NCBI GenBank assembly: GCA_004352715.1
Contig: SCFE01000091.1
Location: 1,009,470-1,047,440, forward strand
Direction of reading: 5' to 3'
DNA: 37,971 nucleotides
Origin: Hofstenia miamia
Lineage: Eukaryota; Xenacoelomorpha; Acoela
Shown here: in pieces, positions 11,252 through 21,302 of the stretch
Numbering within the stretch: the first letter of the stretch is position 1
Layout of the letters: every line of letters starts with the position of its first letter
Made by a program: the position numbers and the translations under genes
Notes under the pieces: generated by a model
What the model was told of the DNA's origin: nothing
The model's database searches: none
What the model saw: the letters and a program-made list of their open reading frames with translations, nothing else

Positions 11252-11289
<38 letters not shown>
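11240..11289. repeat. (AT)n microsatellite
   Basis: Nearly pure AT dinucleotide array with a GTATGT interruption. It lies directly before a 71-codon frame. Confidence 0.9.
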
Positions 11290-11290
<1 letters not shown>

Positions 11291-11292
11291 AT

Positions 11293-11508
11293 ATGCTTGA
11301 GCAATCTAAATCAACTAGCAACAAGTACAAGATCATGGGAAACATTACGGAAGAGAATGTTGAACTTTTTAATCAATGCTTAAAGCATGTGAAGGAAATG
11401 CCTGAAGAGGTGCAATATCTAAATAAAAAATTAAAAGAGTTGGATGCTAGATATTCGACCTTATTGCACGCCAAATCAAAGTTTTTCAACAAACAAAAAG
11501 TGCACTAA
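11293..11508 (+). CDS. Small coiled-coil-like ORF, possibly an exon
   Basis: This 71-codon frame opens right after an AT microsatellite. Its composition (Glu, Lys, Leu in heptad-like order, balanced charges) looks far more like real protein than the frames around it. Residues 20-65 are predicted helical, with core segments ENVELFNQCLKHVKEMPEEV and KKLKELDARYSTLLHAK. The pattern of a helix, then MPEEV, then a run ending ELD is loosely like the N-terminal dimerisation segment of ING-family proteins (LPxELxxxxxxMRELD), but there is no PHD finger nearby and the match is weak. It could be one exon of an otherwise unseen gene or a fragment of a decayed element. Confidence 0.35.
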   Translation: MLEQSKSTSNKYKIMGNITEENVELFNQCLKHVKEMPEEVQYLNKKLKELDARYSTLLHAKSKFFNKQKVH

Positions 11509-11809
11509 AAAGAAGTAAATTTTTACTACCTTATTTAGATGAGCTAATAAAGGCTACTTAAATTATCTTATTAATTATACTATTATGAATAATTATAATT
11601 ATTTTACTTTAAGAATTTGTATGTGATTTACTAAAGCATGAACAGATTAAATGAAGCTTGGTTTGTTTCTAGAGGTTAACTTTTTACATGGAAATTATGT
11701 AAACTCAATTAACCATTATTGTTGTTAAGCACTTAGAAACATAGATGACTAAAAGTCTATGAATTATTTAAAATTCTCTAGAGCTTCCTTTGCTCTTTCT
11801 TATACATTC

Positions 11810-11880
11810 TGATTCATGGTGTAAGTTGAACACAGCTGTACATGTGTACAGCAGATGTGAGTTCAAATCTTACTGAAGCA
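11810..11880 (+). ncRNA. tRNA-like sequence (copy 4), tRNA pseudogene or SINE head
   Basis: 71 bases fold as a cloverleaf. The acceptor arm TGATTCA/TGAAGCA has one mismatch. The D arm GTGT/ACAC has a 7-base loop. The anticodon arm GCTGT/ACAGC has an 8-base loop, or an 8-bp stem closing on 2 bases. The T arm GTGAG/CTTAC has loop TTCAAAT, and the B box reads GTTCAAATCT. The anticodon loop is not canonical, so it is unlikely to decode. It shares the words ATTCTGATT and GGTGTA with the copy at 24717-24787, so both belong to one family. Confidence 0.5.
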
Positions 11881-12343
11881 ATATAGCAATAATTTATATT
11901 GCACTATATTTAGAATTTTGACTTGTTCATTTCATAGATTTTAAATTTGCATAATCTATTAAATATCCTGCTACACTACATGGGATTTCAACAGTTATAA
12001 CAGATCCAAGCCATCATTCATGATAAAGTGAAGCTTAAATTTTTATATTATTTTTATACCTGTATATTTAATACCATTAGTTATTGAACAAGAAAATTAA
12101 GTAATGTAATCCTTGCCTTTAATGTTGAAATACATATTAGGCCAAGTATGAATCAATGAAAAATCACATAGGGTTTTGCAAAGATACAAACTAGGAATAT
12201 ATAAATATATCAGGCAAAACAAATAGGTAAGTGACCACTTACACCACCAATTGCAAAGGAGCTCATCTTGACAAAACTTGACATTACTAGCATATTTATT
12301 TCTTGGAATACTCTTCAAACACAGAGACTTCTCAATGATCTGA
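11881..12343. other. AT-rich non-coding stretch
   Basis: A minus-strand frame of 108 codons (12097-12423) is hydrophobic and low in information. I see no domain in it. Confidence 0.4.
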
Positions 12344-12570
12344 TGATAAAAAATTGACTCTACTAAATTTTTTGACAACACTATTTTCAAAAGGTTCAAG
12401 ATTCTGCTTGAATAGTGAAACAAAAACTATTACATTGCTCCACGCCACTTTATCCTAATTATTTAATAATGTGCATTGTTATTTAGTATGCTTATATAAA
12501 ATTTCAAATTTTAGAAACATAGAATTGCATAAAATTTCAAACAATTAGTAAAGGGTGGTGGAGGAATTAT
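12344..12570. repeat. First copy of a 227-bp duplicated segment next to an N
   Basis: Bases 12344-12570 recur at 12667-12893 with an offset of 323. The first copy ends at the N at 12571 and the second begins right after the N at 12666. This is the same pattern as at 4223 and points to a contig join rather than biology. Confidence 0.9.
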
Positions 12571-12571
12571 N

Positions 12572-12665
12572 CTCCTTGCTTCACAAACACCGTTGGTGCT
12601 GCATAGGGACTCTCACTTGGTTGTATAATTTTATTGTCTATCAATTCCTCAAGTATTCGATTGTA
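12572..12665 (-). mobile_element. 94-bp Ty3/gypsy RT fragment bounded by two Ns
   Basis: This short piece is flanked on both sides by single Ns. Read on the minus strand it is open throughout and encodes ILEELIDNKIIQPSESPYAA, then PTVFVKQG. That is the highly conserved start of the Ty3/gypsy RT domain (family pattern: I-x-x-(L/M)-(L/V)-x-x-(G/N)-(I/V)-I-x-PSxSP(Y/W)AAPVVxV). It has no stops and a base composition unlike its surroundings. It is probably a micro-contig of a younger element copy misplaced during gap filling. Confidence 0.8.
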
Positions 12666-12666
12666 N

Positions 12667-12893
12667 TGATAAAAAATTGACTCTACTAAATTTTTTGACA
12701 ACACTATTTTCAAAAGGTTCAAGATTCTGCTTGAATAGTGAAACAAAAACTATTACATTGCTCCACGCCACTTTATCCTAATTATTTAATAATGTGCATT
12801 GTTATTTAGTATGCTTATATAAAATTTCAAATTTTAGAAACATAGAATTGCATAAAATTTCAAACAATTAGTAAAGGGTGGTGGAGGAATTAT
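12667..12893. repeat. Second copy of the 227-bp duplicated segment
   Basis: Matches 12344-12570 and runs on into unique downstream sequence at GAATTATATCCTAGC. Confidence 0.9.
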
Positions 12894-13535
12894 ATCCTAG
12901 CAAGAACTTACTTAAATCTGATTGGTTGGTGCAGTTCTGTTGCTATCACTCAGTGTAACATTCAAGTAGACATTAATTTTATGATGTAATTTTTTCAATA
13001 GTATATTTTATTCACTTTTTTCAGATTTTAACTTACAATGATTATTGATAAACATTAATTTTGATATAAAAAAATGTAAACTCCTACTTTTCCTTTGTAA
13101 ATAGATAAAAAATCTATAGTATTCTCTAAACTGATAAATGTCAATGTTTTACCTAGCAAATAATTTAACATGCAATTCACATTCAAATTTATCATTAGGG
13201 ATGATTGAAATAAAGTATATGAATACTAATTTAGCTAATATCACATTTATGATTTTATGTTTTTGTTAACCCTGATTACAACAAATGCTACTCTGAACTT
13301 TCTTTTGTCAAACTCCTACTTTTATGTGAATCATCATAAATGAAAAATACAGGGGGTTTGTCTATTTTTGTTATTTATAAATAATCAAGTTAATAATATT
13401 AATTAATATAATACATGTCTAAAATATAATTCAAGATATAAAACATGGAGATCAATAAATAATTTTATGTAGCAGTATACAAGAGCTAATATATTTTCTC
13501 TCAAAAAAAGTTAAAATATTTACATGTATAATCTA
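12894..13535. other. AT-rich non-coding stretch
   Basis: No coding frame or RNA gene. The phrase AAACTCCTACTTTT occurs near 13077 and again near 13310. Confidence 0.45.
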
Positions 13536-13539
13536 TAGA

Positions 13540-13860
13540 ACATTAAGTCACCCCTGCACAAAAATAAGACATGGATGATGTTTAGCACCAGTTTCTTTCA
13601 CTTTCTCTGATAACTGAACCAGACCACCAATAAGATCACTGTTATCCCCATTGTCAATAACTTTGCATGTACCTTTTTGGTAAATAGAAAAACTCATTTC
13701 TATCCACATCAACACATACTGCCTTCCAATATCTAGTTTGAACTTTTTTCACATCTATCATACTACGCCACTCATTGACCAGGAGGTCTGTCACTTTTAT
13801 AAGCTTCAGAGGTTCTTTCACTCTATCTAAGCACTGATAGACTGGCATCTGGATTGACAT
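13540..13860 (-). pseudogene. Small ORF with VxTRYWKAVxVxVD...LPKRY motif, one frameshift
   Basis: The minus-strand frame from 13860 runs 68 codons and contains VQTRYWKAVCVDVDRNEFFY and then LPKRY. After one frameshift near 13670 a second open frame continues from TCKVIDNGDN through LSEKVKETGAKHHPCLIFVQ to a stop at about 13540, giving an original protein of about 110 residues. The pattern V-x-T-(R/K)-(Y/F)-x-x-x-(V/I)-x-V ... LP-x-R-(Y/F) is one I associate with small OB-fold-like proteins of Polinton/adintovirus-type elements and related invertebrate sequences. The assignment is from memory and uncertain. The nearby polymerase remnants on the + strand support an element origin. Confidence 0.5.
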
Positions 13861-14399
13861 AAAGTACTAGTTTCAGGGGCTAGATGACATCATAACAAGC
13901 TGATGATAAACTATCAAATTTTCACTGTTTTATACCCCAAATTATAGTCAAGAGCTGATAACGTTTCACAGATCAGAGTCTCAGAAGCCAGCAATTTTAG
14001 GCAAAAGAATAATTTTAAATTGTACTAGTTGCTAGTCAAAATTGTTAATTTCAGCTAAATAATTTAATTTTAAAGAAAAAATATTCAAAATTGGGTATCT
14101 TTACCAATGTTTAACATTATTTTGGTGATGATATCATTTACATGGTTGATTGGATGTAGTTGAAGCAGCAAATTTGCTAATGTTTTAATGTACCCTGTAA
14201 TGAGTATACATGTACAAGTTTTGAAAATAAAATTTACTAGTCCTTGATCAAAGAATTTAATTGCAATCATTTTCTTCTTCCACAATTTTACATGTGTAAT
14301 TTTGAAACAATGTTACTATTATTCCTCATATATATATATATGACTGAAGTGTAAAATATATAATAGTATTACAACAACAGCAACTATCTACATTTATTC
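13861..14399. other. AT-rich stretch between element remnants
   Basis: No recognisable coding frame. A short TA run lies at 14329-14341. Confidence 0.4.
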
Positions 14400-14880
14400 A
14401 CATGATATTAAACTATATTCCATGCAATGTCCATGATCAAAGAAAATTGACACTCTATCATCTTCTTCAATGCCTCCATCAATAAGGGAAAAGATTTTTG
14501 AGATAGCAAAGTCTATTGGAAATCCTTCCACATGAATGCTATTGATATTTTTCATTGACTTCTGTTGTATGTGTTAGACTTGCTCTGGGTGAATCAAAAT
14601 TTGTAGTGTCAATGTCTATGTAAGGCTTTAGACCCCAGCAAGTGTCATAAGTACATTGTCCTGGAGATGCTTGAAATTGAATTTGCAAAGCTCTCTTCCA
14701 AGTGATCAGTATACTTTCATGGTTTATAACTTTTTGAATATTATTCAAAATGATCATCTTTTGCTTGATAATTGCAAATTCACATAAAACATACTCATAG
14801 CTGTGTTTAAGATATTGATTGCTGGTCATATTCCTGAAAAATAGTAAATGATTGCACTGATACCCATTGAATTTATACAC
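14400..14880 (-). pseudogene. Unidentified decayed ORF, minus strand
   Basis: The frame from 14880 is open for 113 codons. After a stop near 14536 the reading continues with protein-like sequence (SIHVEGFPIDFAISKIFSLI, then EEDDRVSIFF) to about 14400. The composition is balanced, with a central SPGQCTYDTCWGLKPYIDID segment, and looks once-coding. I cannot assign a family. It lies between the LPKRY gene remnant and the polymerase remnant, so a Polinton/virus-like structural or accessory gene is possible but unproven. Confidence 0.4.
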
Positions 14881-14931
14881 ATAGAGTCTTTGTGATAGGC
14901 TACTTTTTTAAGTTTGACAATGTACATTTAC

Positions 14932-15020
14932 TTCCTTTTTGTGTTTAGTTTTTGCCTTTGGTATATTTATTTTTCCTTCTTGTGTTTAGATTTTGCCTTT
15001 GGCATATTTATTTTTTTGTT
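14932..15020. repeat. Tandem duplication, 2 x 41 bp
   Basis: The unit GTGTTTAG(T/A)TTTTGCCTTTGG at 14941 recurs at 14982 with the same T-rich tail. Confidence 0.75.
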
Positions 15021-15647
15021 GTACATTATGACTTGCTTTTTGCATTCAAATATCAAAATTTAAGCTCTTGTTTGTCTAATTACTGAGTGGTTTCAATTTA
15101 CTTAAAATCAATTTAGGCATTTATACAAGCAATCAATTCATGAATAATTTTTTTCTAAAATATGTATATTATTACCTGATTTAGTCAAGAGTTTGATGTA
15201 TTTCTATGGATTTAAAAATTTAATAAAATGACAGATTTATTGTCAATCTTTTAGTAACAAACTATTGTGTGAAAATCTGAAAAAAATGGGTTAGTCAAAT
15301 ATCAACTTTACCAAGATGTTTACAAGGTATATTGGAATCTATTGTTGTAATATGTAACAAAATTCTAAAATATACGATTCTTTGTGAAAATCATAGATAT
15401 TCAAATGGTAAATAAGCAAATATTTATGAGGATGTAAAAGCCACTTCTTTGTAGACAGTATGTAAACAAAAATATTATCACAAAATTACTAGACTTCTTA
15501 TAGTACAGACATCATTTTTTGCTTTAAATACAGTGAGTTTTTTAAAATATTATTATACATGATATATTGATTACTAATTAATTTTTATGCTTATGGAGAA
15601 ATGTTTTTATTTAATGTTTTCACAATGTACTTTATGTAATATTTTTC
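15021..15647. other. AT-rich non-coding stretch
   Basis: No coding frame, repeat or RNA signal was recognised. Confidence 0.45.
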
Positions 15648-15800
15648 ATGAAATATTTTTAACAAGTTGAATGTTCATTATTAGATAAACCATTCTAAAT
15701 GTAATTCTGTGAAATGTTTTTACTTTTTAAATTATGTAATTGAATGTTCATTATTAGATAAACTGCTTGAACTGTAAACAATTGGCATCTATAAATGGTA
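15648..15800. repeat. Tandem duplication, period about 73 bp
   Basis: TTGAATGTTCATTATTAGAT at 15667 recurs exactly at 15740. The preceding GAAAT(A/G)TTTTTA stretch is duplicated too. Confidence 0.7.
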
Positions 15801-15897
15801 GGAAACATTTGAAAATTTCATTCAATTATTTTTTAACATACAATCTTCTAGTAAAATGAACTCAACCAGCAATCCTCAAGACTTTCTTCCTGGGTGA

Positions 15898-16200
15898 ATG
15901 CTCAATTTGAGAATATGTACAAGGATCTCCTTGCCATTCCCTTCAATCCTGAATTGTAAATATTTGCTCTTTCATACATTATTAATTTGCATTTTTTTCA
16001 ATGTGTTCAGACATGTGTTTATATTTAACATTTTGTCTGATGATGACAACACTTTCATGTCTTCTCCTCCTATGGAGTTTGAGCCTTGTTCCCAGGATTT
16101 TGAGACTCAAGTCAACTGTATGATGACTAGCTATGAGCCTGGAACAAGTCTTCAGCTGGGGTCTGGTAATCATACAAATTCCTCCAATACCACATGAGTA
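15898..16200 (+). pseudogene. Acidic, Ser/Thr-rich ORF ahead of the polymerase remnant
   Basis: A 99-codon frame runs from 15898 to a TGA at 16195. The part from about 16030 on (SDDDNTFMSSPPMEFEPCSQ, then DFETQVNCMMTSYEPGTS) is acidic, serine-rich and looks coding; the earlier part does not. It could be an N-terminal, disordered piece of the Polinton-type polymerase gene that follows. A third piece at about 16540-16650 contains FECAHCKPKPLALQKP, perhaps a broken zinc finger. No motif gives a firm identity. Confidence 0.35.
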
Positions 16201-16630
16201 CATTTTGTTTGTAATTATTATTTACTATAGTTTTAAAAATATTTTTTAACTTTTTAAGTTGGGAAAAAAATTGTGCATATACCAATATATGTTTTATTTT
16301 TGAATATTTTCAATCATTGTTAAATTGAAATCATGCTTCAATAAATTATTCAGATGTTTAAAACAATATTTCATACTGGTTGCTTACAATGCAAAATTGT
16401 TTTTATTTTTGAAATATTTGTACATATCTTTTCCCATTTGAATGATGCATGTTATTACTTATGTTAAACAAATTTATTTAAAAAAATAACATGATTGAGA
16501 TATGTAATGGCCTTCTTCCTCAAATTAATTATATTTAGTCCTGAAACTCCTGCTCTGTTTGAATGTGCCCACTGCAAACCCAAACCCCTAGCACTCCAAA
16601 AGCCAGTAAATAATAGACATAAAAACACAG

Positions 16631-18600
16631 GTGCTTCTATGCTATGCTTGTAAACTTTTCTTTGGCTGTAATCATTTGTACAACAAGCAAATGTCTACTT
16701 TTCATGAAGTATCATCACCACCACCATCTGTTGATCCTATTGAAATGTTCAAGACTAATGTTGCTTGTAAAGGTAGTTTTGCATATTTTCAAAGCCAGCC
16801 TTTGATATTTATGCTCCATTTTTTGGCATACCTGTCAATTACAACAATTATTATAGATGATGTTTCCAAGCATTTCTCTGCCAAGTTGATGGCCAAAGTT
16901 GAATTGGCAAGAATTGAGGGTAGTGAAGAAAGACATGTCATCATATATCCAACCAGCAAACCATCTTTTGTGTTCCATACAGGTCTATGTGAGACAAAAT
17001 TTTTTTGTATGGTAAATGAGCTTGCAAACTATATTTCCATGTATGCACACAATGGCTCAGGGTGGGTTGTTAAAAATATTAATAATGTAGGGTTGTGAAT
17101 TGCAAAATATTGTCCAACCCACACTGGCACATTTATCCTGCTACCAGATTATCTCAAAAGAAACAATTTTCTAGTAAATCCCAAGACTGGACAATGGAAG
17201 AATTGTTTTTTGTGTGCAGTTTTGGCTTGCCTACATCCTGAAATTAAAGAGAGAAGACATCCATATCATCTGAACAAGTTTATGACTGCACTGAATTATA
17301 ATGGTCTGACATTCCCACTGTCTGTAATTGATGTATGCATTTTTGAGGATTTCAATAAAATCAAGGTGAATGTTTAGGCATTAAACAATGATCTAACCCT
17401 TGTACCAGCCTACACATCAGAAAAAAATATGAAAAAACTGCAAATTTGGCCATATCACAGAAGATACACACAGTTACACCAGATCCCTTAACCAGCTATA
17501 CTGTTCAGGATGTTCACCAAATACCTTCTGGCATATGCATTGCCACAAGCACTGAAAATGAACTGCTTTCTACTAAAGTTTTTTCAGGCAAGTGCTCTAT
17601 GAACAAGGTTGGGATGAACTTTGTAAAATTGAACACCAATCCTTTCAAGAAAACAGAGATATTGTACTTTAATAATATCACCTCAGCAATGGTACTTCAT
17701 GCTTGCAAATGCCACCCATTGTGTTTTCTGTGCAAAGCTATTTGAACAAATGGATGAATGGGTGATTGACCATTGTCATTATAATGGAAGAGTACATGGT
17801 GTCACCCATAATGACTGTAATATCCTGTATCACACACCAAAGTTTACACCAGTGTTTGCACACAATACTAGCAAATATGACATGCATCTGCTGATAAAAT
17901 CTCTTTGACTTCAATAAAATGAAAGCATGCATTCCATGCACCTCATAGAATTTCCTGCCAATCAGTTTGATGGTGCCAGTCTCAACCTACAATGATAAAA
18001 ATAATGTCACCAAAACCATTTATGAGGAGCTTTGATTCCTATATTCTTTCTATTTTATGAGTGACAGTTTAAAAATTAGGCTAAAAATATTGGTTCAGAA
18101 AATTATCAATTTTTAAAAGCAGGCATGGGTGAGCAGAAGGCATCAGCATTTATGACAGGGAAAGGCCAATTCCCTTATAAATGGTTTGATAGACTTGAAC
18201 AATTTAATGAAACAAAGGTGCCAGAATTGCATCATTGGAATAATCAATTAACTGGAAAAATACCACTGACACAAGAGGAGGTGGAACATGAGCAGAACAG
18301 TATACGGGTCAATGGAGCTTGCAGCATTTTTAGGACTTTCATGATAATTATTTAATGGCAGATACCTTACTATTTTTGGATGTGCTCTGTGAATTTTGAT
18401 TGGAAAGCATGTCAACATATAACCTTTACCCAGCTCATTTTTTACAATATCTAATTTCAGTTGGAATGCCCTGTTAAACTACACAAATGTTTCACTAGGT
18501 TATCTTGCAAGTGTTGACCAACTCAAATTCATTGAGGCTGGCATTTGAGGAGGTATTCATGCATTTACTCAGAATGCAACTTTAAAGCAAGCAACACAAT
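16631..18600 (+). pseudogene. Polinton/Maverick-type protein-primed DNA polymerase B, N-terminal half, decayed
   Basis: The collinear fragments match the N-terminal half of family B polymerases of Polintons and adintovirus-like elements. 16690-17098 includes NGSGWVV. 17099-17373 includes GTFILLPDYL and KNCFLCAVLACLHPEIK, the conserved CFLWSxxAxLHP region. 17446-17660, in another frame, includes HQIPSGICI. 17699-17908 has CVFC, then DHCHYNGRVHGVTHNDCN, an endonuclease-VII-like zinc module, then FTPVFAHNTSKYDMHLLI, the exonuclease region. 18125-18355 includes PYKWFDRLEQFNETK. To about 18600 there are matches to the conserved tyrosine-rich region and IEAGI*GGI. Stops lie at 17096, about 17374 and 17906, with several frameshifts. 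The palm with the catalytic DTD motif was not found, so the copy is truncated and inactive. Confidence 0.85.
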
Positions 18601-19322
18601 GGTAGAGGTCTATGACCTAGAAAAGAAGTCCACTTACACCATTTTTTGGATATGAATTCTTTGTTTTCTTTCTAAAAATTATTTCAAAAAAAGTTTATGG
18701 GATGTTTGAATTTCTTGATTCTTATTGAAATATTCAACAAAATTTGAAAAGTAGGCACACATTCATGATATTTATGTGAAAATTTGTACTCTACTTAATC
18801 CTATATTATTAAAAAATGCACTAAATATTTTGCATTTGTAGTGCACAATGAAATCCTATAATTTTAAATACATAATGTATTCAATTTAATGCATATTTTC
18901 ATGAAAAATATTACACAAAAATACTGTTGTTTCTAAAAAATAATCCTATTTTGTTGGAAAATTTCAATTTATCAATATTACTACTTTGGGCTAAAAACAA
19001 TGAAATAATTGAAACTTATGAAAAGTTCTATTGGGTCTTGACAGCTGCACAAATAGTATATTTGCATTTTTGGAGTCAGTAAATGATTGTGAAGTTCACC
19101 CATAATTTTGAATTTTAAAAATTCAATAATTTTAACAAGAAGTAGTACTGAATTATGTACTTAGCATTTTATCTTGCATTGGGCACATCTAAAAAATATT
19201 TCTGTATCTGCCAGTGCTGCCATCATAAAGTACAATGAAACTAAATTCATTAAATAATAATTGACACAAACAAAATTAAACAAATATACAGTCTGATATT
19301 AAGGTTGTCATGTAGTATTAAC
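18601..19322. other. AT-rich non-coding stretch
   Basis: Similarity to the polymerase ends near 18600 and nothing further was recognised. Confidence 0.45.
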
Positions 19323-19393
19323 CCTAACTGTTGATGAGATTAAGGCAAATACGTCATCAACCTCAAGTCTGTAATGGGGTTCTCCTTTTGCTT
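19323..19393. repeat. Diverged direct repeat, copy A
   Basis: Similar (roughly 70-75 percent by eye) to 20324-20395, sharing GTTGATGAG, TAATGGG/TTATGGG, TTCTC and TTGCTTCC in the same order. The words GCAAGTCTAGAACTGA (19660 and 20473) and GAAGCCATTACAATA (19617 and 19858) are also repeated nearby, so the whole 19.3-20.55 kb stretch is built from a decayed repeat family. Confidence 0.55.
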
Positions 19394-20323
19394 CCTCCTC
19401 TCTCACATCAGCCATCTTATTGAAACCAACTGCCACAAAAGACTAAAGACAAAGTCTAAATAAAATGGTTTTGTATAGTGTAGGTGAGCAATCCTGGGGC
19501 AGAGCCAAAATATTCATACTGTTAACAATTGCATTTTAAGCATATTGGTTAACAATAATGCCTTTCCATACTGTTGTTGTTGTTAATATGTTGTTACAGG
19601 ACTCAAACTACAGTGTGAAGCCATTACAATAAATAGATTTTGAGGGGCATAGGCAAGCAAGTCTAGAACTGAGCCATAATAATCCTAAAATTGGCAATCC
19701 TATTGTATGCATATCAGTTAGAGAATGACTCCTTCATTCATTGTCCTGTGAACAGAACTGAGCACCATAAACCCATAAAGTTCTAACAGGCACATAAGTC
19801 ATTTCACATTATTCATTACAGTACAGAGCCAGGGCTTGGCAACAATTGCTATCTGCATGAAGCCATTACAATATGAACATTAAGTCAAAATATGTAATGG
19901 TAATCATTCATAGTGAATGTCTGGATGCAATTAGTGAAATACAACTCAGTAGAGAAATAAATTATTGTTTATTTTCTTGAATTACTATTTTAACATGCCC
20001 TACATTGGCAATAATGTTATTAAGGTTTTTATTAAATGTGAAGATTTTTTGTTCATTTTTCATTTACATAAATCCTCATTTATCAAGTAGAAAACTGTGA
20101 TCTTAGAATGTTATTGATCCTGGCCAGGAAATGGTATAAGAAATCTTATTTTCCTAATGAATTTAGAGTAACAATAATTATCCTAAAGTATATTACAAAG
20201 GTGTTTACAAAATTATTAATCACATTTTATTGCTAAGTACAAACAACCATAAAACTGTTTACTGAATAATTAGTGAACCAAAGTTAAGTAAATGCAATAA
20301 ACTTAGTGGTGGGCACCACATAC

Positions 20324-20395
20324 CTAAAAGTTGATGAGGTTATGTTAACATGCATCCACAACCACAACTCCATTATGGGATTCTCACATTGCTTC
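20324..20395. repeat. Diverged direct repeat, copy B
   Basis: Partner of 19323-19393, about 1 kb downstream in the same orientation. Spacing and length do not fit a known LTR element, and no coding lies between them. Confidence 0.55.
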
Positions 20396-20653
20396 CATTT
20401 TCATGAAACAATAATTTGCCACAGAGGAAAGGAACAAAACCTAAGTTGATAGTTTCAAGTAGAATAAGAAATGCAAGTCTAGAACTGAACTGAAAATATA
20501 ACAGAGCACAATAACCATATATGGTTCTAAAGAGAGTAGAAGCCACTTCTCTAAAGTATCACTTTTTTCAAAATTCATATATAATTGTCAAGTAAATTTT
20601 GTTGATTTAAATATCAAATTATCTTTATATTTTTCTATGATGGTTTTTACCAT

Positions 20654-20654
<1 letters not shown>

Positions 20655-20684
<30 letters not shown>
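20655..20684. repeat. (TA)n microsatellite at the left edge of a foldback element
   Basis: A pure TA array. A matching shorter TA run lies at 21300-21314 beyond the other end of the element. Confidence 0.9.
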
Positions 20685-20688
<4 letters not shown>

Positions 20689-21302
20689 TTATATGGGCAC
20701 TAAGTATAAGTCACCAATTATATATGGCTGCTTTGGTAAAGGTTGTCAAATAAATATGGGTGCTAAATCTATAAAGGTGCTATGTATTATTTTGAAAAAA
20801 AATTGGACCCTATGTGTGTGTTTTCCAAATTTTAACATCAGAAATTACTTAAGCGTGTAGTTTACTGATGCTGAAAAAAAACTGGCCAAAATCAGACATA
20901 TTCTTGCTGAAATAAGAATTTTTGTCATGGCTGGAAGTGGACCTTATTTTTACTGGGAAGAAGTGCCAATATTGACTTTGAAAATAATATCAGATATTGA
21001 ACAATGCCCACATTTTTGGAAAATGTAAAAAATAGTTCCAAAACACATTCATAGCTGTTGAAATGGCAATAAATCCAATTTTTTTCTACAATAATTTTCA
21101 TTTTTTTCATTTTTTATATATTTTTTGAGAGCTCAAATTTGGTATGTAGCTAATAAATGAGCCCTAAAGCTATTACACATACTCAACTTTGTGATTTTTT
21201 TATGTTAACCACAGAACTGCATGCTGGCTCTAAGTATGGGGAAGATTGGTTCCCATGGGTGCTCAGTATAAAATACATAGTACTTAGCACCCATATAAAT
21301 AT
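20685..21302. mobile_element. Foldback/MITE-like element, about 0.62 kb, inserted in TA repeats
   Basis: The left end reads TTATATGGGCACTAAGTA and the right end, on the other strand, TTATATGGGTGCTAAGTA, so the ends are inverted repeats of about 18 bp with two mismatches. Further copies of GGGTGCT(A/C)A occur inside at about 20758 and 21258. TA dinucleotide arrays flank both ends, consistent with a TA target site that cannot be resolved further. It has no coding capacity. Confidence 0.65.

Larger units (their letters stand above)
13540..18600. mobile_element. Polinton/Maverick-like remnant region
   Basis: A polymerase B pseudogene on + (16.6-18.6 kb) and two once-coding frames on - (13.54-13.86 and 14.40-14.88 kb) lie within 5 kb. 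Genes on both strands are usual in Polintons. No terminal inverted repeats, retroviral-like integrase, packaging ATPase, protease or capsid gene was recognised, so the boundaries are arbitrary and the minus-strand genes are assigned by proximity only. Confidence 0.5.

Noticed and set aside
19590-19640. B-box-like AGTTTGAGTCC on the minus strand
   Set aside because: No pairing T stem, A box or acceptor could be found around it.
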